A stretch of 47,233 nucleotides of DNA from Neptunomonas sp. (GTDB lineage Bacteria; Pseudomonadota; Gammaproteobacteria; Pseudomonadales; Balneatricaceae). Under the pieces are notes generated by a model. It saw only the letters and a list, made by a program, of their open reading frames with translations. It was not told where the DNA came from and searched no databases. The stretch covers positions 1 to 47,233 of the forward strand of contig NZ_JADGEV010000031.1 in assembly GCF_016744175.1 (NCBI RefSeq), written 5' to 3'. Each line of letters begins with the position of its first letter. Position 1 is the stretch's first letter. The position numbers were made by a program, and so were the translations under genes. Positions 6,517 through 13,768 of this stretch are shown one piece after another.

Positions 6517-6807
6517 TCAAAGACAAAAGTCGTTTGCACATGAAACAATAAACCCCACATAAAATAAGATGATAAACATTACTGGCAAGTAAATAACCAC
6601 CCACAATAAGCTGCCTCGATTAAGTGATCTTGCGAAGAGATAGGAGCCTAGTGCCAGCGATAAAAATAAAACCCCATAGTCATACATGGCAGTTGGCCTA
6701 AGGCCTTCAAACAAAAAGGGTATTTCAAACGCTACTCCAACAAGCAAGATTGGGAGCAAATAAGAAATCAACATCCTGTTGGTTTGGCTTAATTCCATGC
6801 TATTCAA
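6517..6807 (-). CDS. Cassette-encoded three-span membrane protein
   Basis: A protein of 93-96 residues, mostly hydrophobic, with three likely membrane segments (about residues 13-33, 43-61 and 68-90). The start is either TTG at 6807, with AGG four bases upstream, or ATG at 6798, with weaker spacing. It fits between attC sites 7 and 8 and so fills its cassette. No family recognised. Confidence 0.62.
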   Translation of the reverse strand: MNSMELSQTNRMLISYLLPILLVGVAFEIPFLFEGLRPTAMYDYGVLFLSLALGSYLFARSLNRGSLLWVVIYLPVMFIILFYVGFIVSCANDFCL

Positions 6808-6812
6808 GTGAC

Positions 6813-6905
6813 CTATAACGCCTTTATAACCGGCCGCAGTGTAGGCGCGAAGCGCCGTAACGGAGGTCCAGCCCTTTAGGGCGATGGTTGATAAACTGGT
6901 TATAC
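6813..6905 (-). repeat. attC site 8
   Basis: Minus-strand left core GTATAAC and right core GTTATAG. Inner arms TTTATCAACC and GGTTATAAA pair with one extra C on the left; the centre has GGCGCTTCGCGCC. It belongs to the same sequence family as sites 1, 4 and 6. Confidence 0.9.
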
Positions 6906-7178
6906 TTTGAGGTCCTGTTCGTACTCAGCTATGTAATGTTCAATTTCATAAGCAGTACCAGTTTCAGTAATTTGTCCTGTATTTCTGTTTACTATGTAAG
7001 GAGCATTACCACCAAGCATAAATCTAAAATCACCAGTTTCTACATACTCTTTGGTTTGGTAGAAAAACACCCAACCCCAACTTTTTTCAATGGTTTCATC
7101 TTCTAAAATCATTAAGTTCAGAGATTCATCTTTACTTAGTTCTTTGAGCACCAATGATTTAGCTTCGTCTATATTCAT
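6900..7178 (-). CDS. Imm35/YrhB-like cassette protein
   Basis: A 92-residue protein with the pattern of the YrhB/Imm35 domain: WGWVFFYQTKEY, ETGD, GNAPYIVNR, a TG turn and GTAYEIEHYI near the end. In polymorphic-toxin loci Imm35 proteins act as immunity proteins against toxins delivered by neighbours, and stand-alone YrhB proteins are also known. No toxin gene accompanies it here, so it may be an orphan immunity gene kept against foreign toxins, or have another job. The ATG at 7178 has only a weak ribosome site. It is the cassette closest to the expected attI end, and its stop lies inside attC site 8. Confidence 0.72.
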   Translation of the reverse strand: MNIDEAKSLVLKELSKDESLNLMILEDETIEKSWGWVFFYQTKEYVETGDFRFMLGGNAPYIVNRNTGQITETGTAYEIEHYIAEYEQDLKV

Positions 7179-7192
7179 AATTCATATTTTAC

Positions 7193-7199
7193 GTATAAC
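7193..7199 (-). other. Lone integron core site at the right edge of the array
   Basis: GTTATAC on the minus strand matches the right cores of the array's attC sites (GTTATAG, GTTATAA) but has no inner arms or left core beside it. A simple core of this type is expected where the first cassette joins attI. A degenerate attI is therefore possible, but no integrase gene follows. Confidence 0.45.
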
Positions 7200-7211
7200 A
7201 TTTGTATATAT

Positions 7212-7231
7212 GGGGGTCCGTGTATCTACCC
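7212..7231 (+). repeat. 20-bp direct repeat, copy 1
   Basis: The repeat begins GGGGGTCCGTG and ends TATCTACCC; the outer GGGT and ACCC are complementary. An identical copy lies at 7345-7364. The preceding bases (TATAT versus TATAC) are also similar. Role unknown; it could be a REP-like element or a recombination scar. Confidence 0.75.
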
Positions 7232-7344
7232 GCACTGTCATTAATTAAAAACGGATGTAATCGTTTGAAAAGGAAGGAAAATCTTTAGAAATATAGATGC
7301 CTCTTCCGTGGCAAACCGCGCATGCGTGTGAACAATTGATATAC

Positions 7345-7364
7345 GGGGGTCCGTGTATCTACCC
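7345..7364 (+). repeat. 20-bp direct repeat, copy 2
   Basis: Identical to 7212-7231 in the same orientation, 133 bp further on. The sequence between the two copies shows no gene and no attC-like fold. Confidence 0.75.
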
Positions 7365-7717
7365 ATGCCAGACATCCATCTGTCTGATTTACTTATATTT
7401 TTAACTCAACCACTGAAGCAATACAAGCATTTGTGCCGTTCTAATTTATGTAAACAAGCATAAATATTGCCAACCTATAAATACACTGTATAAACGCTCA
7501 TAAAACCAAGCATATTTATGGACAAGAATGCCCGTCTGCTTTTGTGAGTAACGTTGTTAGTGTCTTATGGTTGGTAACTGAGCGTAAATTATCATTCAGC
7601 AATAATAAGAAAAGCGATATTGGCTTTGGCTGTACTTGCGCAAGTGTTGTAAATGTACTTGAGGCAGGGGCAGTTGTGAGTGCCTCGTACTATCTACACG
7701 AGGCATCCACAATACAA

Positions 7718-8713
7718 TTATCCACCCGTCATATTCATAAAGCGGACTATCTGCACATCCCCATCCGATGTAAATCGGTGCTCTTCGGGTTTATGCCCAA
7801 TAGCATTACGGATAGCGTCTTTTAGTCGCTCTGTATCTCCAGGGTAACGGCGAAGTATCGCTTTCAGGTCAACTGAGTGTTCATTACCCAAGCATAAGAG
7901 CAGCAAACCTTCTGCGGTTACTCGTACACGATTGCAGTCTCCACAAAAGTTATTACTGTGTGGCGATATAAAACCTATACGGCTATCACTATCACCCATT
8001 CGCCAGTATTTAGCCGGGCCACCGCTATTCTCGGTCGTTGGCAGCAGAGGGTACTGCTCGGTGATGAGTGCTTTTACCTGCTCACTACTAAAATAGGTTT
8101 CAGCTCGGTCATGCTCTGCAATCACACCTAAAGGCATCTCTTCTATAAAGCTAAGATCTATTTTCTTCTCTCTAGCGAATTGAACGAGATCAACTACTTC
8201 ATCGTCGTTACGGCCTTGTAACACCACCGCATTAAGCTTAATACCCTTAAAACCAACACGACATGCAGCATCAATTCCATCAATCACCTGATGCAAATTA
8301 CCGATACGTGTCAGTGCTTTAAAGCGTGTCTCTTGTAAGCTGTCCAAACTAATATTAATGCGCGTTAGCCCTGCATCTTTAAGTTGTTGAGCATAACGAG
8401 GCAACTGCGATCCATTAGTGGTTAAACAAAAATCCTTTAAACCCGGTAATGCACCCACGTCTTTAAACAGTTTTATAACATCTCTGCGTACCAGCGGCTC
8501 ACCACCGGTAAAACGGATTTTGCTAATGCCCAGCTCAGTAAAAGCCTTCGCAATCGTGTGGATCTCTTCCAATGACAAGACTTGCTCACGTGGCAAGAAA
8601 GTCATGTTTTCACTCATACAGTACACACAGCGAAAATCACAGCGATCTGTAACTGACATGCGAAGATAAGTTATTTCTCGCCCAAATTTATCTATCAGCT
8701 GCTCACTCGCCAT
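7718..8713 (-). CDS. moaA: GTP 3',8-cyclase MoaA
   Basis: A radical-SAM enzyme of 331 residues that starts molybdenum-cofactor synthesis by cyclising GTP (the next step, by MoaC, gives cyclic pyranopterin monophosphate). The N-terminal radical-SAM cluster motif is Cys25-x3-Cys29-x2-Cys32. The second 4Fe-4S cluster has Cys257-x2-Cys260 and Cys274. The protein ends in the Gly-Gly tail that is essential in this family. It is the last gene of the tupA-to-moaA operon, 15 bp behind moeA. Here it supplies the cofactor for the formate dehydrogenase encoded nearby. Length and motifs are complete. Confidence 0.97.
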   Translation of the reverse strand: MASEQLIDKFGREITYLRMSVTDRCDFRCVYCMSENMTFLPREQVLSLEEIHTIAKAFTELGISKIRFTGGEPLVRRDVIKLFKDVGALPGLKDFCLTTNGSQLPRYAQQLKDAGLTRINISLDSLQETRFKALTRIGNLHQVIDGIDAACRVGFKGIKLNAVVLQGRNDDEVVDLVQFAREKKIDLSFIEEMPLGVIAEHDRAETYFSSEQVKALITEQYPLLPTTENSGGPAKYWRMGDSDSRIGFISPHSNNFCGDCNRVRVTAEGLLLLCLGNEHSVDLKAILRRYPGDTERLKDAIRNAIGHKPEEHRFTSDGDVQIVRFMNMTGG

Positions 8714-8728
8714 GTTTCACCTTCATCT

Positions 8729-9988
8729 TTACAGTAAGTCACTAAAAGGCTGGATCAATACGCGATCTCCCGCCTCAATTTGGCTATATTGTTCTTTGAT
8801 CTCTATCAGACAATTTGCTTGTACCATAGAGGTTAAAATCCCGGAGCCTTGTGCGCCCGTCGTTTGTACCACCAGCTCACCTTGATCATTAATACGGTAT
8901 ACGCCACGGCTATAATCGATACGACCTTCGCGAGACTTAATCGTTTCTTGTGCAATCGCCGTCATTTTATGTGGCTGCCAATCAGGCTGCCCCATCATTT
9001 TTCGTAATGTGGGCTGCACAAATTGCAGAAAAGTCACCATAACGGCTACAGGGTTCCCTGGTAAACCAAAGAACGGAGTACTACCTAACGACCCAAACGC
9101 TAAAGGCCTGCCTGGTCGCATAGCCACTCGCCAAAAAGCAATTTCACCTACCGCCTCTAGTGCCTGCTTTATATAATCTGCTCGCCCCATAGAGACACCA
9201 CCCGAAGAGATAACCATATCCGCTTGTGTGGCAGCTCTACTCAATACCTGCTCCATAGAGGCTTGTGAGTCTTCAATAATACCTAAATCAATAACACGAC
9301 AACCCATACGCTGCAATAAACCAGTCAACGTAAAGCGATTGGTATCATAGATACAGTTTTCTGGTAGTGGCTGCCCCTGAGCGACGACTTCATCACCTGT
9401 TGAGAATATAGCTACACTGAGTTGCTCAAAAACGGCAACTTGCTGCTTACCCAATGATGCTAACAAACCTTGCTCTTGCGGACGAATCAAACAGCCCGCC
9501 GATAATGCCACAGAGCCTGCCTTTATATCTTCACCTTTTTGTCGTACATGCTGACCAATGTTAACCGTATCGGAAAATGTAATCAGATCGCCATCTCGTT
9601 GAACGGCTTCTCGAATAACGATGGAGTCGGCGCCGTCTGGTAATGCAGCGCCGGTCATTATCTCAACCGCTTCGCCTTGTGCCAAAGTGCCATTAAAAGC
9701 ATTACCCGCAAAAACCTGCCCAACAACCTTCAGTGTTTGTGATGCCTGATGAGCAAATTGCCCTGCACAAACAGCATAACCATCCATTGCCGAGTTTGTA
9801 TGCTGAGGCACATTAAAAGAAGAGACTTGATCTTGTGCCAACACTCGGTTCTGCGCTTGAGAAAGTGCGACCATTTCAATCTGGGTTGGCTGAGTTATTT
9901 TAGCCAAAATACGCTCAACACTCTCTGCAACTGATAGCATTCCACCAGGGTTTGCTATTGGATCAAAACAGTTCGTAGAGCGGCTCAT
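8729..9988 (-). CDS. moeA: Molybdopterin molybdenumtransferase MoeA
   Basis: A 419-residue protein that inserts molybdate (or tungstate) into adenylated molybdopterin in the cytoplasm. Family landmarks are visible: NSAMDGYAV in the N-terminal part, a central SGGVSMGRADYI that belongs to the MoCF-binding domain, and GLPGNPVAVMV. The start overlaps the end of mobAB by 4 bp (ATGA type), so translation is probably coupled. Sharing an operon with a tungstate importer raises the possibility that the metal inserted is tungsten. This copy may be specialised for formate dehydrogenase. Confidence 0.97.
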   Translation of the reverse strand: MSRSTNCFDPIANPGGMLSVAESVERILAKITQPTQIEMVALSQAQNRVLAQDQVSSFNVPQHTNSAMDGYAVCAGQFAHQASQTLKVVGQVFAGNAFNGTLAQGEAVEIMTGAALPDGADSIVIREAVQRDGDLITFSDTVNIGQHVRQKGEDIKAGSVALSAGCLIRPQEQGLLASLGKQQVAVFEQLSVAIFSTGDEVVAQGQPLPENCIYDTNRFTLTGLLQRMGCRVIDLGIIEDSQASMEQVLSRAATQADMVISSGGVSMGRADYIKQALEAVGEIAFWRVAMRPGRPLAFGSLGSTPFFGLPGNPVAVMVTFLQFVQPTLRKMMGQPDWQPHKMTAIAQETIKSREGRIDYSRGVYRINDQGELVVQTTGAQGSGILTSMVQANCLIEIKEQYSQIEAGDRVLIQPFSDLL

Positions 9989-11169
9989 AGTTTACCTCCA
10001 ACAACAGCACAGTCAAAAGAGCCATCCTTTATAGCATCAACCTTAGCAGCCGTCTCTTTGTTCGCCTCTTCTTTAGCACCCTTTTCATTTAGGTATGACA
10101 GAATAAAAGCAACAATGCCCTCAGTATTATTCAAATCTAATAACGGTAGATCACGTGCAAGCTGGATAGTTTCATCACTGGCCACAGCAATAATGTTTTC
10201 ATCATCACCATGCAACTGAGGCTTATTCACTTCTCGTCGGTATAACTCAATTTTAGGGAATGCTGCTTTTTTAAAACCTTCAACCATCACGAGGTCTAAT
10301 TTTGAATGCTCTAACTTATTAAGCATGCTTGAGAGTGATGGCATAGTACCCTGCTGCTCTTCAGACATTAAGGCCCATCGCTTTGCAGAACAAATCAACA
10401 TCTGGTCAGCGCCCGCATGACGTAACTCATAACTGTCCTTTCCAGGATGGTCCACGTCAAACTGATGATGAGCGTGCTTTATAACACCCACCCGAATACC
10501 CCGTGCTTTTAACTCAGGGAGCAACCGCTTAAGTAATGTTGTTTTGCCTGTTCCGCTCCACGCAGCCAGCCCAAGTAATTTAGGTACCTGTTGCAACTGT
10601 GCTATATCATCTTTACGGTTAACGTTAACAAAAGCATCGGGGTAATCAGAAAAATCTACTTCAACCATACGTTGTTGCACGTACCAACGATCAATCTTTC
10701 TCTCGCCTTTTGCCAAAACAACACGAACGCTTTCTAGCATGTTACATCTTATTAACGCCACCACCGGTTGCAGACGCTTACCATCATGCGCCACTGCAAT
10801 ATCTGCATCAGCTTGCTCTGCATTAGCAAGCAGGCGTGCCACTAATTCTTGTGGTAGAAACGGGCCATCACAGGGAACAAACAACACCCACTCAGTGGTG
10901 GCATGATGCAAACCAGTAGCAATACCCATCAAGGGGCCTTCGAAACCACCTTCAAGATCGGTGACAACCGGCAAGCCCAAAGTGCCATAGGCATCCAAAC
11001 TGCGATTGGCATTAATAAGGCAACGCGATACTTGTGGTAATATCCTATCCAGCACATGGTGAATAAGCGGCTTTCCATTGAGGTCTGCCCAACCTTTATC
11101 AACACCCCCCATTCGTCTTGCCATACCTCCTGCCAATACAACGGCAGTAACCTGCTCAGTGCTGCGCAT
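9985..11169 (-). CDS. mobAB: MobA-MobB fusion (molybdenum-cofactor guanylyltransferase plus GTPase adaptor)
   Basis: A 394-residue two-domain fusion. Residues ~8-190 are MobA (VVLAGGMARRMGGVDKG nucleotide-binding start, PCDGPF metal site), which links GMP to the cofactor to form the guanine dinucleotide form used by formate dehydrogenases. Residues ~200-360 are MobB with a P-loop (SGTGKTTL) and GVIKHAHHQFDVDHPGKDS-type features. A poorly conserved tail of about 35 residues follows. The start overlaps tupC by 14 bp and the end overlaps moeA by 4 bp. In enteric bacteria these are two genes. Confidence 0.95.
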   Translation of the reverse strand: MRSTEQVTAVVLAGGMARRMGGVDKGWADLNGKPLIHHVLDRILPQVSRCLINANRSLDAYGTLGLPVVTDLEGGFEGPLMGIATGLHHATTEWVLFVPCDGPFLPQELVARLLANAEQADADIAVAHDGKRLQPVVALIRCNMLESVRVVLAKGERKIDRWYVQQRMVEVDFSDYPDAFVNVNRKDDIAQLQQVPKLLGLAAWSGTGKTTLLKRLLPELKARGIRVGVIKHAHHQFDVDHPGKDSYELRHAGADQMLICSAKRWALMSEEQQGTMPSLSSMLNKLEHSKLDLVMVEGFKKAAFPKIELYRREVNKPQLHGDDENIIAVASDETIQLARDLPLLDLNNTEGIVAFILSYLNEKGAKEEANKETAAKVDAIKDGSFDCAVVGGKL

Positions 11170-11839
11170 AACGTTTCACCTCAATAAGTGGCTCTATTTC
11201 ATGCAAAGTCCCATGCTCCAAATGAAGATGACGGCTACACAGCTCAGTCACTGAGTTACTTTGGTGGCTCGACACCATAATGGTCGTCCCCTGCTCCAAC
11301 AGCTGCCTCACTAGCTCAGCGACGGTACTAACCGAGTGGCGATCTAAATTGGCTGTGGGTTCATCAAGAAACAACAAGCGCGGCGCTAAAATCCAAGCAC
11401 GAGCCAAGGCAAGACGCTGCCTCTCACCACCGGATAACGAATACGCTGGCTGTTCTGCAAGATGCTCTAAGCGTGCCCATTCTAATGCCTGCTGCACCTT
11501 ACTGTTAATATCATGTCGGTTCCCTTTACGTAGCTTTAAACCATAGGCCACATTATCAACGACTTTACTCATGAAAACATAAGGTGTTTGGTGCAGATAA
11601 ATAACTTCAGGATGAAGACGGTCTGACCACCAGCGACGATGGCTTGGCGTTATTGAAACGTCTCCACTGCAAGGTTTTTCAAGCCCTGCCATAATTTTCA
11701 TCAAGGTGGTTTTACCTACACCATTTTCACCTTTTAAGTGTAGGCTTTGGCCTTCTTGAACTTGAAGCTGCTCGATGTGAAATAACTCACGAGTGCCAAA
11801 GCGCTTCACTAGATTGCGTACTTTTAATTCAAGTCCCAC
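11156..11839 (-). CDS. tupC: Tungstate ABC transporter ATP-binding protein TupC
   Basis: A 227-residue ATPase that powers oxyanion import through TupB. It shows Walker A GENGVGKTT, signature LSGGERQRLALARA, Walker B LLFLDEPTANLD and the switch histidine in SSHQ. Its assignment to tungstate rather than molybdate rests on the binding protein two genes upstream. It has no C-terminal TOBE regulatory domain as ModC has, which fits TupC size. It lies 52 bp behind tupB and overlaps mobAB. Confidence 0.92.
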   Translation of the reverse strand: MGLELKVRNLVKRFGTRELFHIEQLQVQEGQSLHLKGENGVGKTTLMKIMAGLEKPCSGDVSITPSHRRWWSDRLHPEVIYLHQTPYVFMSKVVDNVAYGLKLRKGNRHDINSKVQQALEWARLEHLAEQPAYSLSGGERQRLALARAWILAPRLLFLDEPTANLDRHSVSTVAELVRQLLEQGTTIMVSSHQSNSVTELCSRHLHLEHGTLHEIEPLIEVKRYAQH

Positions 11840-11891
11840 GCTATTGCCCTCATCAAATCATCAACAACACACAACAGCTCTTGTAACGCCA

Positions 11892-12593
11892 TTAGATTAA
11901 CTGCCCTTTACCGCGAACCGAAGCCAACGTGAAATTCAACACAAGCGCCAGCATCAGTAGCACTAACCCAAGAGCCACCCCTTGTGAGAATTCGCCCTTA
12001 CTGGTTTCCAGTGCAATTGCCGTTGGTATATTACGGGTATAACCCAAGATATTTCCGCCGACCATCATTGAGCAGCCCACCTCAGATATGATACGACTAA
12101 ACCCAGCTAACATTGCAGCCAGTAGCGCAAACCGAGCTTCACACGAAATGGTTAATGCTGCCCGCCCACAATGAGCACCCAGCGTGCGAGCGGTTTCCCA
12201 TGCACGACGATCAATTCCCTGAAACGCTGCATGACTCATACAAACCAACACAGGAAAGCAAAGCAAAACTTGCCCTATCACCATCGCAGGTTGGCTAAAT
12301 AACAGATGTAATTCTCCAAAAGGGCCACTTCGGGATAACAGTAAATAAAGCGTCAATCCCACTACCACAGTAGGAATAGCCATCAGCGCGTTAAACAGTG
12401 CAATAACCACCCAGCGGCCCGGAAAGTCCACCATTGCCAGTAAAAAACCCACCAAAATCGCAGGCACTGCAGATATCAAAATAGCGGTGATTGATACACA
12501 AAAAGACACCCATATGATGCTCCATAGCTCAGTGTTACCACTAAATAGCAGCTTAATGGCATCAATACAGGTATCTAGTAAGCTCATCTCCAT
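11892..12593 (-). CDS. tupB: Tungstate ABC transporter permease TupB
   Basis: A 233-residue inner-membrane permease with about five to six hydrophobic segments. It has a cytoplasmic EAA-type loop (WETARTLGAHCGRAAL) for contact with the ATPase, followed by SEVGCSMMVGGN as in TupB/WtpB proteins. Start at 12593 (MEMSLLD) or two codons on. The gene lies 43 bp behind tupA. Cytosolic tungstate delivered by TupABC is the likely metal source for MoeA. Confidence 0.93.
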   Translation of the reverse strand: MEMSLLDTCIDAIKLLFSGNTELWSIIWVSFCVSITAILISAVPAILVGFLLAMVDFPGRWVVIALFNALMAIPTVVVGLTLYLLLSRSGPFGELHLLFSQPAMVIGQVLLCFPVLVCMSHAAFQGIDRRAWETARTLGAHCGRAALTISCEARFALLAAMLAGFSRIISEVGCSMMVGGNILGYTRNIPTAIALETSKGEFSQGVALGLVLLMLALVLNFTLASVRGKGQLI

Positions 12594-12636
12594 TAGTAAT
12601 CACTGCTCGCTATTACAAGAGACATTATATTTATCA

Positions 12637-13464
12637 TTACTGAGCCGTCACAATTTGTTGAGCGGAGCCATGAAACAACACCTCGCCATTAATACGAAAG
12701 TCATTAACCATCTGCTGCCCTTGTGCAGAAACCAACCACTGCGCTAATGCGCGTGCGCCATCCGTATTAAGCCCTTTGTAGCGCGCAGGATTAACTAACA
12801 TAACCTGGTACGGATTAAATAGGCGCTTATCTCCCGCAATCATCAGTTCAAGATTCAACCGAGCTTGGTAAGCCAACCATGTACCACGATCTGTCATGGT
12901 ATAACCTTGCAGCTCATCTGAAACCTGCAAGACCTTCCCCATGCCTTGGCCTATTTGTTTATAGCCATCAAAGGTAGGGGCTGTTCCTGACGCCTTCCAA
13001 AGTGCTAATTCTTTCTTATGCGTACCGGAATCATCACCTCGTGAAATAAACTGTGATTTACTTGCAGCAATGGAGCGTAAAGCATGCTCTACATCCATGC
13101 CTCCTTTGATTTTTGCCGGATCATTGACAGGGCCAACCACTACAAAATCGTTATACATCACACTTTTTGCTTCGATACCGTATCCCTGATCGATAAAAGA
13201 TTTTTCGGCAGCAGGTGCGTGTGTCATTACCAGATCTACATCGCCGTCTCGTCCCATGCGTAGAGCCTTGCCCGTCCCAACGGCAATCACATGTACTTTA
13301 GCGCCGTACTCTTGCTCAAACACAGGTAATAATTTATCTAATAATCCAGAATTGTAGGTACTGGTAGTGGTGGCTAAGCGAATAATATTTTCTGCAGCAT
13401 TTGCCCCTAACGAGACACTAAATAGCAACATTGTTGATAACAAACATGAGATCCATTTTTTCAT
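12637..13464 (-). CDS. tupA: Tungstate-binding periplasmic protein TupA
   Basis: A 275-residue exported protein with a signal peptide (about residues 1-23, cleavage after ANA). It carries the TupA signature TTTSTYNSGL near residue 32, then GTGKAL and TRGDDSGTHKKE, typical anion-binding loops. TupA proteins bind tungstate with high affinity and discriminate against molybdate. As first gene of the tupABC-mobAB-moeA-moaA operon it ties tungstate uptake to cofactor synthesis. A sigma54-type promoter lies 48 bp upstream. Confidence 0.95.
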   Translation of the reverse strand: MKKWISCLLSTMLLFSVSLGANAAENIIRLATTTSTYNSGLLDKLLPVFEQEYGAKVHVIAVGTGKALRMGRDGDVDLVMTHAPAAEKSFIDQGYGIEAKSVMYNDFVVVGPVNDPAKIKGGMDVEHALRSIAASKSQFISRGDDSGTHKKELALWKASGTAPTFDGYKQIGQGMGKVLQVSDELQGYTMTDRGTWLAYQARLNLELMIAGDKRLFNPYQVMLVNPARYKGLNTDGARALAQWLVSAQGQQMVNDFRINGEVLFHGSAQQIVTAQ

Positions 13465-13511
13465 TATTGTTTACTCTTTATTAAAATTTTTATTTAGCTA
13501 ACTAGCTTTAG

Positions 13512-13527
13512 AGCAATTTAAATGCCA
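13512..13527 (-). promoter_or_regulatory. Sigma54 promoter of the tup-mob-moe-moa operon
   Basis: Minus-strand TGGCATTTAAATTGCT: GG and GC are exactly 10 bp apart with a consensus -12 (TTGC) and a near-consensus -24 (TGGCAT). It lies 48 bp before the tupA start. The paired dyads at 13668-13710 are about 140-200 bp upstream, a normal distance for activator sites. Confidence 0.78.
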
Positions 13528-13667
13528 ACCCAATACAGCGCATAGCCAACGCAACAAAGTCATTTAAAACCCGGCTATCGCGGTATTTTGGGGTGCTATT
13601 TTCAGTTTTTTTGTTTGATTAAAACAAAATCGAGACAATAGTCTTAACTGCAAAAGCGATTCATATG

Positions 13668-13710
13668 GGTCATAATGACCAACCAAGAAATCTAGCGGGT
13701 CAATTTGACC
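13668..13710. promoter_or_regulatory. Paired GGTCA-N3-TGACC dyads between tupA and the sigma54 activator gene
   Basis: Two 13-bp palindromes, GGTCATAATGACC (13668-13680) and GGTCAATTTGACC (13698-13710), have centres 30 bp apart, that is about three helix turns. They share the form GGTCA-N3-TGACC. They sit upstream of both the tup promoter and the activator gene, so they may be the activator's enhancer sites and serve autoregulation. Confidence 0.7.
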
Positions 13711-13768
13711 CTTCCAAGAAAGCTTTTGATCGCAGCAGTACCCATAGAGGTCATGCAGAGAGACTTAA

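Larger units (their letters stand above)
931..7199 (-). other. Integron gene-cassette array (eight attC sites)
   Basis: Eight hairpin-forming sites of 60-100 bp separate short, mostly unrelated genes. Each has, on the minus strand, a left core close to YTAAC or ATAAC, inner arms that pair except for one extra base on the left arm, and a right GTT core. The one-sided extra base and the gene order give one cassette orientation, minus strand. Almost all genes read that way and end at or inside an attC. Seven complete cassettes plus the intron-interrupted one are visible. The expected attI-proximal end is at 7193-7199, where a lone GTTATAC core stands without a second half. No integrase gene lies in the window. 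Confidence 0.88.
7200..7717. other. Non-coding border between the cassette array and the molybdenum genes
   Basis: About 500 bp with no convincing gene. It holds two copies of a 20-bp direct repeat (7212-7231 and 7345-7364). A 7-bp hairpin (TGCCTCG with CGAGGCA, 7681-7705) lies just behind moaA without a T-run, so it is only a possible 3' processing or termination signal. I looked for an integrase remnant on both strands and found none. Confidence 0.5.

Noticed and set aside
7212-7364. Possible CRISPR-like repeats
   Set aside because: Only two copies with a 113-bp gap, no further spacers and no cas genes.
7544-7825. Plus-strand ORF of 93 codons at the border of the array
   Set aside because: It runs into moaA on the other strand, has no ribosome site and no recognisable protein features; I found no integrase motifs in it.
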